Source: Caballeronia sp. dw_276 (GTDB lineage: Bacteria; Pseudomonadota; Gammaproteobacteria; Burkholderiales; Burkholderiaceae). Taken from it: 64,000 nt of DNA. The notes beneath the pieces are model-generated. The model was not told where the DNA came from and did not search any database. It was given only the letters and a program-made list of their open reading frames with translations. Both the position numbers and the translations under genes were made by a program. Where the stretch lies: contig NZ_JAAVUV010000008.1 in the NCBI RefSeq assembly GCF_018449635.1, positions 62,001 to 126,000 of the forward strand, read 5' to 3'. Positions 1-9,555 of this stretch are shown here, piece by piece (position 1 is the stretch's first letter; every line of letters starts with the position of its first letter).

Positions 1-109
1 TCGATAAAAACAAAGCCAGCGCCACGCCCGACAACATGACGATGCGGGTGGAAAGACGGTAGCGCAGCGGAGTGACGGACGAAGCCGCGTGAAGCAGATG
101 GTCGGACAT
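1..109 (-). CDS. Probable nitrate sensor histidine kinase NarX, N-terminal fragment
   Basis: Only the first 36 codons are inside the window; the gene runs off the left edge. Reading leftward from an ATG at 109 gives a short polar stretch, then an Arg-rich turn (PLRYRLSTRI) and the start of a hydrophobic helix (VMLSGVALALFLS). That is the usual beginning of a membrane-bound two-component sensor kinase. It lies 67 bp downstream of mobB in the same direction as the nar operon, where Burkholderiaceae often carry narXL. The NarX call rests on this position and on the NarL-like site near 11000. No kinase domain is visible, so another membrane sensor is possible. Confidence 0.45.
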   Translation of the reverse strand, partial: MSDHLLHAASSVTPLRYRLSTRIVMLSGVALALFLS

Positions 110-176
110 TGAACTGCGGGGGCGCGCCGGAAAGAAGCAAAGGATTCTGATTATCCGGCGTGCGTGTGATTCGGGG

Positions 177-701
177 CTAGAGTCCGACTGTTTTACATAT
201 GAACTCCCCAATCCCCGCAACGTCCGCCAGAGGCAGAAGCGGGACATTGGGTGCGTCATGAAGACGCGGGGCGTCGTCGGTGGCGATGGCGAGGATTGCT
301 GTATCGGATAGATAAAGCGGGTCGCGGCCCTCGCCCGGACGCACGACCTCCAGACGCGGCAGGAGTTCGCGGGTGAACCCTTCCACGAGCGTCAGGTCGG
401 CGGGGCTCAGGCGCGCGATCAGATCGGCGAGCGGCGGCTCGGGACCATCATGCAATTCGCGCACGATTGCGTATCGATAGGGCGACGCAATCAGCACTTC
501 TCCCGCGCCGGCGGCGCGAAAGCGCGCGCTGTCCTTGCCTGGCGGCTCCAGATCGATCGAATGATGACTATGTTTCACCACGTTCACAATCAGGCCACGC
601 GCCTGGAACCAGGGCAAGAGCGCTTCAATCAGCGTGGTCTTGCCTTGTCCCGAGCGCCCGCAAATTCCGAAGATGCGCAATTTCGCCGCCGCTTGCGTCA
701 T
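177..701 (-). CDS. mobB: Molybdopterin-guanine dinucleotide biosynthesis protein MobB
   Basis: This 174-residue P-loop protein belongs to the MobB family, which assists MobA in attaching GMP to molybdopterin to make the MGD cofactor. The N-terminus carries a Walker A motif (GICGRSGQGKTTL, about residues 12-24), followed by the family-typical VVKHSHH and the later TLVEGFTRE segment. I chose the ATG at 701 because it overlaps the stop of the upstream parvulin gene (ATGA) and gives the normal family length. A longer open frame extends upstream inside the parvulin gene and is not needed. As last gene of the nar operon it supports maturation of the NarG molybdenum site. Confidence 0.9.
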   Translation of the reverse strand: MTQAAAKLRIFGICGRSGQGKTTLIEALLPWFQARGLIVNVVKHSHHSIDLEPPGKDSARFRAAGAGEVLIASPYRYAIVRELHDGPEPPLADLIARLSPADLTLVEGFTRELLPRLEVVRPGEGRDPLYLSDTAILAIATDDAPRLHDAPNVPLLPLADVAGIGEFICKTVGL

Positions 702-1447
702 ATCGCTTTTCCGTCCTTCCATCCCGTAATGTCCGCGCGCGCCACGGCTTCGGTGACATAGCGCTGTTCGGCAAGATCGCGCAGCGCGAGCGACATGGCG
801 TCGCGGATACGCAACTCGACCTGCTCGAACGGCAACACCTTGCCCGGCGATTTTTCGTGAACACGGACGATGTGAAACCCGAATTCCGTTTCCACGAGCG
901 CAGGGCAGAGCGTGCCGGCGGGCGCGGCGAATACCGCGCGCTCGAATTCTGCCACGGTATCGCCGCGGCCGATTTCTCCAAGCGCGCCGCCATCCACACC
1001 CGACGGACAATTCGACAAGGTCCGAGCTGCATCGACAAAACGCAGTTCGATGTCAGCGCCCGCGCCCAACAACTCGTCGAGTGTTTGCTGGGCGCGCTGT
1101 TTCAGTGCTGCCAGGTCCACGCGTTCAGTCACCTGGAACAGGATGTGGCTGACGCGCGCACGCTCGTTGACGCGCCAGCGTTCCTGATCCGCAAGATAGT
1201 GGCGCTTGCACTCATCGTGCGTGGGAGCGGCGGACCCGGCGAGTTGATGATCGAGCAACGCCTCGATCAATTGCTCGTCGCTTCCTGCCGGCGCGAGTTT
1301 CAGATGCGCGGCTTCATCGAGCAGCACGCGGCGCAGCACAGCCGCCGTGAGTGCTGCCTGATGTGCATCGGGCGTGTCCGCATTGGCGGGCAACTCGCGT
1401 TCGATATCCTGGTCCGTCAGTTCCGTGCCGTTGACTGTCACTGCCAT
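698..1447 (-). CDS. Parvulin-type peptidyl-prolyl isomerase of the nar operon
   Basis: A 249-residue protein with an N-terminal helical chaperone-like region (about 1-95) and a C-terminal PpiC/parvulin domain. The domain shows the VSHILFQV entry strand, a GGALGEIGRGDTV segment and the closing TEFGFHIVRVHE, all typical of parvulins. No signal peptide is visible, so it is probably cytoplasmic, like the NifM-type isomerases. An AGAGGAA ribosome site precedes the ATG. It starts 20 bp after narI and overlaps mobB by 4 nt. Such a gene is commonly found after narI in Burkholderiaceae and Pseudomonas; a role in folding the nitrate reductase subunits is inference. Confidence 0.88.
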   Translation of the reverse strand: MAVTVNGTELTDQDIERELPANADTPDAHQAALTAAVLRRVLLDEAAHLKLAPAGSDEQLIEALLDHQLAGSAAPTHDECKRHYLADQERWRVNERARVSHILFQVTERVDLAALKQRAQQTLDELLGAGADIELRFVDAARTLSNCPSGVDGGALGEIGRGDTVAEFERAVFAAPAGTLCPALVETEFGFHIVRVHEKSPGKVLPFEQVELRIRDAMSLALRDLAEQRYVTEAVARADITGWKDGKAI

Positions 1448-1467
1448 GATGTTCCTCTTTTAGCGAA

Positions 1468-2145
1468 TCAGCGCGGACGCACGAGTTGCCATGCGCGGCC
1501 CAGATAAGTCACAGAGGCAAAGCCGCTCCAGACGTGCACGAGCCGCGTGAACGGGAAGATCACGAATAGCGTCATGCCCATGAACAGATGCGCGCGGAAC
1601 AGCCACGGGGTTTGTGCAACGAAGCTGGCTGCGTCGCCGCGGAACGTGACCACGTGTTGAGCCCACGTCATCAACTGGACCATCATGTGGCCGTCCATGT
1701 GACCCGACGACATGCCGATGGTGGTCAGGCCGAGCATCAACGTAACCAGGATCCAGAGCAGCAGTACCTTGTCGCCGGTACGGGTGACGGCCGAAACGCG
1801 CGCGCTGGTCAGACGACGGTGAATCAGGATAAGCAGGCCAGAAAGACACAGCCATCCCATGATGCCGCCTGCGATCATGGCGACCGCCTGTTTCGTGCCG
1901 TGATCCACACCGAGAAAGTCCCACCCGGCGACGGGCGTCAGCAGGCCGACGAGATGCCCAAAGAACAACCCGAGAATGCCGATGTGAAACAGGATATTCC
2001 CAAGCCTTAAATTGCCGCGATGAAGCAGTTGGGAACTGTCGGTCTTCCACGTGTACTGCTCGCGTTCGAAACGCGCGAGGCTGCCGAACAGAAAAATAGC
2101 GGCTGCGATGTACGGATAAATGCCGAACAAGAATTGATTGAACAT
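1468..2145 (-). CDS. narI: Respiratory nitrate reductase gamma subunit NarI
   Basis: NarI is the diheme cytochrome b membrane anchor that oxidises quinol and passes electrons to NarH. The 225-residue length is normal. The protein begins with a hydrophobic helix (FGIYPYIAAAIFLFGS) and shows about five membrane segments. Candidate heme-ligating histidines lie in the LFHIGILGLFFGHLVG segment and in a late HLFMGMTLFVIFPFTRLVH segment, matching the family pattern. It sits 18 bp after narJ in the narGHJI order. Confidence 0.96.
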   Translation of the reverse strand: MFNQFLFGIYPYIAAAIFLFGSLARFEREQYTWKTDSSQLLHRGNLRLGNILFHIGILGLFFGHLVGLLTPVAGWDFLGVDHGTKQAVAMIAGGIMGWLCLSGLLILIHRRLTSARVSAVTRTGDKVLLLWILVTLMLGLTTIGMSSGHMDGHMMVQLMTWAQHVVTFRGDAASFVAQTPWLFRAHLFMGMTLFVIFPFTRLVHVWSGFASVTYLGRAWQLVRPR

Positions 2146-2163
2146 GGGCGTAGTCCCTTGAAC

Positions 2164-2832
2164 TCAGTTGGCCGTGGCCGCTGGCCGCGGATGAAAATGC
2201 ATCGGCTGGGCCATCGGTGTGGACGTGGATGGGGCAAGCAAAGGTTCGACTCCGTCCGCGCCGGGGCCGAAACGTTCGAGCGCCTCGTCCATGTCGCGAA
2301 TGGGCGGAACCTCGGCGGCTTGCGGCACAACATCGGTCATTGAACGCAAGACGGTGAATACGCCGGCGTACGGACTTTCATCGCGCGCAAGCCGGTCGCC
2401 CAACGCAGCGAGAACGTGGATGGCTTCGTCAAGTAACGCGCGTGCTTCTTCAGGCTTGATATTGCCGAGCACTTCCAGGAATAGCGGCACATGGTCCGGC
2501 AACTCGTTGGTCGCCATCTCGAGGCCATGCCGGCGATATTCGTCGAGCAGATCGACCATTGCTTGTCCGCGATCACGGCTTTCGCCGTGAACGTGCTCGA
2601 ACAGATGCAGCGAATGCGCTGGATTCCGGTCGAACGTCGCGACGTAGTTCTCCTGCAATTCGATCAACGGCGATGCATTGAGCAACGCCAGCAGCGGCTG
2701 AAGCGCGGCACGGGTCGTGTCCGGGAACGCCTTCAGCTCCTGATCGATTTCGTCGAGTGCGTCGAGCAATTCCTGCTCGGGATAATCGAGCAGGCTCGAG
2801 AGCAACGTATAGATGGAAAGCGTATCGTTCAC
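2164..2832 (-). CDS. narJ: Nitrate reductase assembly chaperone NarJ
   Basis: NarJ is the dedicated chaperone that binds apo-NarG for molybdenum-cofactor insertion and is not part of the final enzyme. I place the start at a GTG (2832) that overlaps the narH stop as GTGA, giving 222 residues beginning VNDTLSIYTLLSSLL. The all-helical body holds the LEVLGNIKPEEA and DESPYAGVFTVL segments typical of the NarJ/TorD-like fold. The C-terminal tail, rich in Pro, His and Met, is low-complexity. The GTGA coupling suggests translation tied to narH. Confidence 0.95.
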   Translation of the reverse strand: MNDTLSIYTLLSSLLDYPEQELLDALDEIDQELKAFPDTTRAALQPLLALLNASPLIELQENYVATFDRNPAHSLHLFEHVHGESRDRGQAMVDLLDEYRRHGLEMATNELPDHVPLFLEVLGNIKPEEARALLDEAIHVLAALGDRLARDESPYAGVFTVLRSMTDVVPQAAEVPPIRDMDEALERFGPGADGVEPLLAPSTSTPMAQPMHFHPRPAATAN

Positions 2833-4382
2833 GATGCCACCTCTGCCTTCTTGCGCGACTTCGGCATGTCGGCGAACACCACGCTGCCTTGTGGCTTCTT
2901 GCCGAACAACGATCCCTCCGACACGCCGCCCGAGCAGCCGTTGCCGAACGTAAAGCCGCAACTGGCTTTGTCGTTGAAGCTGTCTTCCACGATTTCCTTG
3001 TGCGACGACGGCACGACGAAACGGTCCTCGTAGTTCGCGATGGCCATCGTCTGATACATGTCCTCGACTTGCGCGGGCGTGATGTTCAGGCCCTTGAGCA
3101 ATTCGGGTTCGGCGCGGCCGTGCACGACTTCCGCGCGCTTGAATGCGCGCATGGCCAGCATGCGTTCGAGGGCGGACGTGACCGGAGCTTCGTCGCCGGC
3201 GGTCAGCAGGTTCGCCAGATACTTCACCGGAATACGCAGGCTCTTCACGTCCGGAATGATCCCGTCCATGCCGATATGACCCGCGTCGGCCGCCGATTGA
3301 ATCGGTGAAAGAGGCGGGATGTACCACACCATTGGCAGCGTCCGGTATTCGGGATGCAGCGGGAACGCGACCTTCCATTCCACGGCCATCTTGTAGACCG
3401 GCGACTTGCGCGCGGAATCCAGCCAGCTTTGCGGAATGCCTTGCGCAAGCGCTTCGGCCTGCACCTTGGGATCGTGCGGATCGAGGAACACGTCGAGTTG
3501 CGACTGGTACAGGTCCTTCTCTTTTTCAACCGCTGCCGCGTCGCCAATCTTGTCGGCGTCATAGAGCAGCACGCCAAGATAACGAATCCGTCCGACGCAC
3601 GTTTCCGAGCACACGGTTGGCTGACCCGCTTCGAGTCGCGGATAGCAGAAGATGCACTTTTCGGCCTTGCCGCTTTTCCAGTTGAAGTAAATCTTCTTGT
3701 ACGGGCAACCGGAGATGCACATGCGCCAGCCGCGGCACTTGTCCTGATCGACGAGCACGATGCCATCGTCTTCGCGTTTGTACACGGAACCGGACGGGCA
3801 CGACGCCACGCACGCCGGGTTCAGGCAGTGTTCGCACAGGCGCGGCAAATACATCATGAAGGTGTTCTCGAACGTGGAGTACATCTCCTTCTGCACGTTC
3901 TCGAACAACGCGTCACGGCCGCGCGATGAAAACTCGCCGCCCAGGTCGTCTTCCCAGTTCGGACCCCATTCGATCTTCTCCATCTTCTTGCCGGTGATGA
4001 CCGAAACAGGGCGTGCGGTCGGCGGCGTTTCGCTCAACCGCGCTTTCTGCAAATGCTCGTAGTCGTACGTGAACGGCTCATAGTAGTCGTCGATAGCCGG
4101 CAGGTTCGGGTTCGCGAACAGGTTCGCGAGCACCTTCAACTTGCCGCCCTGACGCGGACGCAGTCGGCCTGCCGCGTCGCGAATCCAGCCGCCTTGCCAC
4201 TTCTTCTGGTTTTCCCATTCCTTCGGATAACCGATGCCCGGTTTCGTCTCCACGTTGTTGAACCACGCGTACTCCACGCCATCGCGCGATGTCCACACGT
4301 TCTTGCACGTCACGGAGCACGTATGGCAGCCGATGCATTTATCCAGGTTCAACACCATTGCGACTTGCGCACGAATTTTCAC
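2829..4382 (-). CDS. narH: Respiratory nitrate reductase beta subunit NarH
   Basis: NarH is the iron-sulfur electron-transfer subunit of the cytoplasm-facing NarGHI complex. The 517-residue length fits the family. Four cysteine clusters are visible: CIGCHTCSVTC near the N-terminus, CEHCLNPACVASCP in the middle, CRGWRMCISGCP, where Trp replaces a cysteine as expected for the [3Fe-4S] cluster, and CIFCYPR with the later CSETC. The start is a GTG at 4382 overlapping the narG stop (GTGA), the same coupling as between narH and narJ. Confidence 0.97.
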   Translation of the reverse strand: MKIRAQVAMVLNLDKCIGCHTCSVTCKNVWTSRDGVEYAWFNNVETKPGIGYPKEWENQKKWQGGWIRDAAGRLRPRQGGKLKVLANLFANPNLPAIDDYYEPFTYDYEHLQKARLSETPPTARPVSVITGKKMEKIEWGPNWEDDLGGEFSSRGRDALFENVQKEMYSTFENTFMMYLPRLCEHCLNPACVASCPSGSVYKREDDGIVLVDQDKCRGWRMCISGCPYKKIYFNWKSGKAEKCIFCYPRLEAGQPTVCSETCVGRIRYLGVLLYDADKIGDAAAVEKEKDLYQSQLDVFLDPHDPKVQAEALAQGIPQSWLDSARKSPVYKMAVEWKVAFPLHPEYRTLPMVWYIPPLSPIQSAADAGHIGMDGIIPDVKSLRIPVKYLANLLTAGDEAPVTSALERMLAMRAFKRAEVVHGRAEPELLKGLNITPAQVEDMYQTMAIANYEDRFVVPSSHKEIVEDSFNDKASCGFTFGNGCSGGVSEGSLFGKKPQGSVVFADMPKSRKKAEVAS

Positions 4383-7300
4383 GATGCTGCTCCTTCACTT
4401 TCCTTGAGCGGACCTTCGAGCCACGCCACTTTTTTCATCTTGCGCACGATCACGTACTCGTCGCGATTCGATCCCACGGTGCCGTAGTAGTTGAAACCGT
4501 AGGCTTGCTGCGCGTACCCGCCGATCATGTGCGTTGGCTTGAGCACCGTGCGCGTGACCGAGTTGTGGATGCCGCCGCGCATGCCGCTGGTTTCAGCGCC
4601 TGGCACGTTCACGATCTTTTCCTGCGCGTGATACATCAGGCACATGCCGCGCGGCACGCGCTGGCTCACCACGACGCGCGCCGTCAGCGTGCCGTTCACG
4701 TTGAACACTTCGACCCAGTCGTTATCGACGAGACCCGATTCCTTCGCTTCCACTTCCGACACCCACACGTGAGGACCGCCGCGCGACAGCGTCAACATGC
4801 GCAGGTTGTCCGTGTAAGTGGAGTGGATGCCCCATTTCTGGTGCGGCGTGATCCAGTTGAGCACGAGTTCATGCTCGCCATTGGGCTTCGCACCGAGCAT
4901 GGCGGTGATCGTTTTCGTGTTGATCGCCGGGCGATACACGCACGAACCCTCGCCGAAGTCCAGCATCCATCGGTGATCCTGATAGAACTGCTGGCGGCCC
5001 GTCAGCGTGCGCCATGGGATCAGTTCATGCACGTTGGTATAACCGGCGTTGTAGCTCACTTCCTCGGATTCGAGACCCGACCACGTAGGGGCGGAAATGA
5101 TCTTGCGCGGTTGCGCCTGGACATCGCGGAAACGGATCTTGTCGTGTTCGCGGCCAAGCGCGAGATGCGCGTGTTCGCGTCCCGTGATCTTCGACAGCGC
5201 TTCCCATGCCTTCACCGCCACGTGCCCGTTCGTTTCCGGCGCGAAGGTGAGGATCATCTCGGCTGCATCGATAGCCGTGTTCAACTGCGGCCGTCCCTGG
5301 CTCACGCCCGGTTCGGTGACGGTTTTCGTGATGTGCGCGAGTTCGTCGACTTCGTGCGCGCTGTTCCAGTTGATACCCTTGCCGCCGTTGCCTTGCGTGT
5401 CGAGCAACGGTCCAACCGACGTGAACTTGCGATACACATCCTTGTAGTTGCGCTCGACGACCGTCATGGACGGCGCGGTCTTGCCCGGAATCAGATCGCA
5501 CTCGCCCGCGCGCCAATCCTTCGGATCGAGCGGCTGGCCGAGTTCACCCGGGGTGTCGTGCATGAGCGGCGTGCAGACCAGATCGGTCCGCGTGCCCAGA
5601 TGCGCGCCGCCGATTTCAGCGAACTTTTCCGCGATGCCCTTGTAGATTTCCCAGTCGCTCTTGCTTTCCCACAAGGGCTGCACGGCTTCCGACAACGGAT
5701 GAATGAACGGATGCATATCCGACGTATTCAGGTCGTCCTTCTCGTACCACGTTGCGGTCGGCAGCACGATATCGCCGTAAAGGCAGGTCGTGCTCATGCG
5801 GAAATCGAGCACGGTCAGCAGATCGAGCTTGCCTTCCGCCGCGGGGCGCACGTTCACTTCGCCCGGCATGATGGCGTCGTTTTCATCGGAGAAGAGGGCG
5901 TTCTGCGTGCCGAGCAAATACTTCAGGAAGTATTCGTGGCCCTTGCCCGAACTGCCCAGAATGTTCGAACGCCAGACGAACATGTTGCGCGGGAAGTTGA
6001 CCGGGTTATCCGGATCGTCGCAAGAGAATTGCAGCTTGCCCGACTTCAGGCGGTCGACCACGTAGTCCACGGGTTTCATGCCGGCGCGTGCGGCTTCGTC
6101 AGTGAGGTCGAGCGGATTGGCGCCGAGTTGCGGCGCGCTCGGCAACCAGCCCATGCGCTCGGACTTCGCGTTCAGGTCGAGCATGGAAAGATTCGAATAC
6201 TTGCCCATGTTCGCGGTCGGCGCGAGAACTTCGCTCAGGCCCACTTTTTCGTGACGCCACTGGCTCGTGTGGTTGTAGAAGAACGACGTGCCGTTCATCT
6301 GGCGCGGCGGCTTCGACCAGTCGAGCGCAAACGCGAGCGGCGCCCAGCCGAATTGCGGACGCAGCTTTTCCTGGCCCACATAGTGCGCCCATCCGCCGCC
6401 GCTCTTGCCCACGCAACCGCACATCATCAACAGGTTGATGATGCCGCGATAAATCATGTCGTTGTGATACCAGTGATTGAGGGCCGCGCCCACGATCACC
6501 ATGCTCTTGCCTTCGGTCTGATGTGCATTCGTCGCAAATTCGCGCGCGACCTGGATCACGAGGTTGCGCGGGACCGTGGTGTGCTTTTCCTGCCATGCGG
6601 GCGTGTAGGGGACGTCGTCGTCGTAGCTCGTTGCGACGTTCGGGCCGCCGAGGCCCTGGTCCACGCCATAGTTGGCCATCTGCAGATCGAACACGGTCGC
6701 AACCAGCGCGCTGGTTCCATCGGCGAGCGTGACGCGCTTGGCCGGGACGTGGCGCTCGAGCAGCGCGTTGTGCTCGCTGCCGAAGTACGGGAAGCCGACC
6801 TTGACGATCTCATCGTGCGCGCCAGCGTGAACCATGGTGAGGCGTGGATCGATGGCGCGACCGCTGCCGCCGTCCTTGAGTTCGAGGTTCCAGCGGCCGA
6901 CCTTCTCGCCGTTGTTGTGCGAAGCCTCGTTCCAGCGGAAACCGACGGTGCCGTTGGGCGCGACGATCTGACCGCTGTCGGCGTCGAGCACGAGCGTCTT
7001 CCACTGCGCGTTGTTGGCTTCGTCGAGATTGTCGGCGAGATGCGATGCACGCAGGAAGTGGTCGGGAACAAGCATTCCGCCGTTGTCGCGCAGCAGCACC
7101 AACATGGGCATGTCGGTGTATTGCTTCACGTAGTCGCGGAAATACGCGGATTTGTTCGATGCATTCGCCGCGTGGAATTCCTTCAGCACGACGTGGCCCA
7201 TCGCCATTGCCAATGCCGCGTCGGTGCCTTGAGTAGGTGCGAGCCAGATATCGCCGAATTTGACCATCTCGCCGAAATCCGACGATACCGCCACGGTCTT

Positions 7301-8125
7301 CGTGCCCTTGTAGCGGACTTCGGAATAGAAGTGCGCGTCGGGGGTACGGGTTTGAGGAATGTTCGATCCCCACACCATCAAATAGGTCGAGTTGTACCAG
7401 TCGGCGGATTCCGGCACGTCGGTCTGTTCGCCCCACACTTGCGGGGAAGCAGGCGGCAGATCGCAATACCAGTCGTAGAACGAGAGGCACACGCCGCCGA
7501 TCAGGCTGAGATAACGCGAACCGGCCGCGTATGAAACCATGGACATGGCGGGGATCGGCGAAAAGCCGACCACACGATCCGGCCCGAACTTGCCGACGGT
7601 AAACGCGTTCGCTGCCGCGATCATTTCATTAGCGGTGTTCCAGTCGGCGCGCACGAAGCCGCCGAGTCCACGCACGCTCTTGTAGCGTTTGGACTTCACA
7701 GGGTCCTGACTGATCGATGCCCAGGCCGCGACAGGGTCCATGCTTCTACGTGCTTCGCGCCACATTTCCATCAGGCGGCCGCGGATCATCGGGTACTTCA
7801 CGCGCTGCGCAGAATACACATACCAGCTATACGATGCACCCCGCGGGCAGCCACGCGGTTCGTGGTTCGGCAAGTCGGCGCGCGTGCGCGGATAGTCGGT
7901 CTGCTGCGTCTCCCAGACGATCAGGCCGTTCTTCACATACACCTTCCACGAGCACGAACCCGTACAGTTCACGCCGTGCGTGGAGCGCACGATCTTGTCG
8001 TGCTGCCACCGGTTTCTATATCCGTCTTCCCACTTGCGGTCTTCGTTGACAACCGCGCCATGGCCGTTTGCGAACGTCGATTGCGTGCGCTTGACGAACT
8101 TCAGGCGATCCAGAAAATGACTCAT
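4379..8125 (-). CDS. narG: Respiratory nitrate reductase alpha subunit NarG
   Basis: NarG is the catalytic molybdo-bis-MGD subunit that reduces nitrate to nitrite in the cytoplasm during anaerobic respiration. The ATG at 8125 gives 1248 residues, close to the usual 1240-1260, and is preceded by an AGGAC ribosome site. The open frame continues 20 codons upstream but that part looks non-coding. Near the N-terminus the HGVNCTGSCSW segment supplies the ligands of the FS0 cluster, followed by the family hallmark WETQQTDYP. Later hallmarks such as EPRGCPRGASYSW and WGSNIPQTRTPDAHF are intact. It is encoded after the two narK genes and before narH. Confidence 0.97.
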   Translation of the reverse strand: MSHFLDRLKFVKRTQSTFANGHGAVVNEDRKWEDGYRNRWQHDKIVRSTHGVNCTGSCSWKVYVKNGLIVWETQQTDYPRTRADLPNHEPRGCPRGASYSWYVYSAQRVKYPMIRGRLMEMWREARRSMDPVAAWASISQDPVKSKRYKSVRGLGGFVRADWNTANEMIAAANAFTVGKFGPDRVVGFSPIPAMSMVSYAAGSRYLSLIGGVCLSFYDWYCDLPPASPQVWGEQTDVPESADWYNSTYLMVWGSNIPQTRTPDAHFYSEVRYKGTKTVAVSSDFGEMVKFGDIWLAPTQGTDAALAMAMGHVVLKEFHAANASNKSAYFRDYVKQYTDMPMLVLLRDNGGMLVPDHFLRASHLADNLDEANNAQWKTLVLDADSGQIVAPNGTVGFRWNEASHNNGEKVGRWNLELKDGGSGRAIDPRLTMVHAGAHDEIVKVGFPYFGSEHNALLERHVPAKRVTLADGTSALVATVFDLQMANYGVDQGLGGPNVATSYDDDVPYTPAWQEKHTTVPRNLVIQVAREFATNAHQTEGKSMVIVGAALNHWYHNDMIYRGIINLLMMCGCVGKSGGGWAHYVGQEKLRPQFGWAPLAFALDWSKPPRQMNGTSFFYNHTSQWRHEKVGLSEVLAPTANMGKYSNLSMLDLNAKSERMGWLPSAPQLGANPLDLTDEAARAGMKPVDYVVDRLKSGKLQFSCDDPDNPVNFPRNMFVWRSNILGSSGKGHEYFLKYLLGTQNALFSDENDAIMPGEVNVRPAAEGKLDLLTVLDFRMSTTCLYGDIVLPTATWYEKDDLNTSDMHPFIHPLSEAVQPLWESKSDWEIYKGIAEKFAEIGGAHLGTRTDLVCTPLMHDTPGELGQPLDPKDWRAGECDLIPGKTAPSMTVVERNYKDVYRKFTSVGPLLDTQGNGGKGINWNSAHEVDELAHITKTVTEPGVSQGRPQLNTAIDAAEMILTFAPETNGHVAVKAWEALSKITGREHAHLALGREHDKIRFRDVQAQPRKIISAPTWSGLESEEVSYNAGYTNVHELIPWRTLTGRQQFYQDHRWMLDFGEGSCVYRPAINTKTITAMLGAKPNGEHELVLNWITPHQKWGIHSTYTDNLRMLTLSRGGPHVWVSEVEAKESGLVDNDWVEVFNVNGTLTARVVVSQRVPRGMCLMYHAQEKIVNVPGAETSGMRGGIHNSVTRTVLKPTHMIGGYAQQAYGFNYYGTVGSNRDEYVIVRKMKKVAWLEGPLKESEGAAS

Positions 8126-8153
8126 TGTTTTGTCCTGTTTCGAATAGGGCGCG

Positions 8154-9539
8154 TCAGCAAGGCATGCCGGCGTTGCGGCGTGCATAGAAGAACCACGTGA
8201 TGGCGACGCACGTCACGTAGAACGCGATGAATACATACAGCGCAGGAACGGCCGAGCCGGTCATGTCAAGCGCCGAGCCGAATGTCTTTGGAATGAAGAA
8301 GCCGCCGTACGCGCCGATTGCTGCGGAGAAGCCCAGCACGGCCGCGGATTCCTTCGCGGCGTTGTGCTGTGCCAGACGCTGGCCGGCTGCATCCATTCCC
8401 TTGGCGAGCCGTTGATGTTGGGTCATGAAGATCACGGGGATCATGCGGAAGGTCGAACCGTTGCCGATACCGGCCAGCATGAACAACACGATGAACGCGC
8501 AGAGGAAGCCGCCGAAGTTGCCGCTTGAACCCGCGCCTGGCATGAACGAGATGACGACGAACACGGTGGCGATCATGCCGATGAAGGTCCACAGCGTCAC
8601 GCGCGCGCCACCCAGGCGGTCGGAGATCCAGCCGCCGATGGGGCGCGTCAGCGCGCCTGCGAGCGGCCCGAGGAACGCATAGGCGGTCGGATTGATCGAC
8701 GGGAATTGCGCCTTGGTCAAAAGCGCGAAACCTGCCGAGAAACCGATGAACGAACCGAACGTGCCGATATACAACCAGCACATCAACCAGTTGTGCATGC
8801 GCTTGAAGATCACGGCTTGGTCAGCGAACGAAGCCTTGGCGTCGGCAATATCGTTCATGCCGAACCATGCCGCAATTGACGACGCAACAATGAACGGCAC
8901 CCAGATAAAGCCCGCGTTCTGCAGCCAGATCCCGTGCTCGACGCCGTCCTTGACGAACGTTTGTCCGTCGCCGGCGAACGAGGCGAACGCGGCCGTTGCG
9001 ATCACGAGCGGCGTAACGAATTGAACTACCGACACCCCCAGATTGCCGATACCCGCATTCAATCCCGTTGCCAATCCTTTCCTGGCCTTCGGAAAGAAGA
9101 AGCTGATGTTGGCCATGGAAGAACTGAAGTTCGCGCCGCCGAAGCCGCACAGCAACGCGAGCACGAGCATGGTGGAATAGCTCGTGGACGGGTCGCGCAA
9201 CGCGAAACCCATGCCGACAGCGGGGATCAGCAGCGTGGCCGTGGAAAACGCGGTGAAGCGCCGGCCGCCGAAGATAGGGACGAGAAACGAATAGAAGATT
9301 CGCAGCGTGGCGCCCGAAAGCGAGGGCAATGCGGTCAGCCAGAACAATTCGTTCTTCGTGAAATGGAAGCCGCCTTTATCAAGGTTGACGACAACGACGC
9401 TCCACAACGACCACACCGAAAACGCGAGCATCAGCGCCGGGATCGAGATCCACAGGTTTCGATTGGCAATCGCCGAGCCGCGTGTTTTCCAGAAAGCCGG
9501 ATCTTCCGGCTCCCAATTTTTCAGCACATAGTTGGACAT
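8154..9539 (-). CDS. narK2: Nitrate/nitrite transporter, NarK2 type (MFS)
   Basis: A 461-residue major facilitator with about twelve membrane helices. The N-terminus (RNLWISIPALMLAFSVW) closely resembles E. coli NarK. The nitrate-porter signatures are present as GFGGANFSSSMANI in the first half and GIGNGSTFRMIP in the second. This E. coli-like type is usually assigned to nitrate/nitrite exchange, bringing nitrate to cytoplasmic NarG and expelling nitrite. The subtype is from family resemblance. It sits between narK1 and narG with gaps of 16 and 28 bp, so it is part of the same transcript. Confidence 0.92.
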   Translation of the reverse strand: MSNYVLKNWEPEDPAFWKTRGSAIANRNLWISIPALMLAFSVWSLWSVVVVNLDKGGFHFTKNELFWLTALPSLSGATLRIFYSFLVPIFGGRRFTAFSTATLLIPAVGMGFALRDPSTSYSTMLVLALLCGFGGANFSSSMANISFFFPKARKGLATGLNAGIGNLGVSVVQFVTPLVIATAAFASFAGDGQTFVKDGVEHGIWLQNAGFIWVPFIVASSIAAWFGMNDIADAKASFADQAVIFKRMHNWLMCWLYIGTFGSFIGFSAGFALLTKAQFPSINPTAYAFLGPLAGALTRPIGGWISDRLGGARVTLWTFIGMIATVFVVISFMPGAGSSGNFGGFLCAFIVLFMLAGIGNGSTFRMIPVIFMTQHQRLAKGMDAAGQRLAQHNAAKESAAVLGFSAAIGAYGGFFIPKTFGSALDMTGSAVPALYVFIAFYVTCVAITWFFYARRNAGMPC

Positions 9540-9555
9540 GATTTTGCCGGTAGGA

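Noticed and set aside
4289-7534. A 1081-codon open frame antisense to narG
   Set aside because: Shadow of a highly biased GC-rich gene; narG is full-length with all expected motifs and the antisense frame has no domain or ribosome site.
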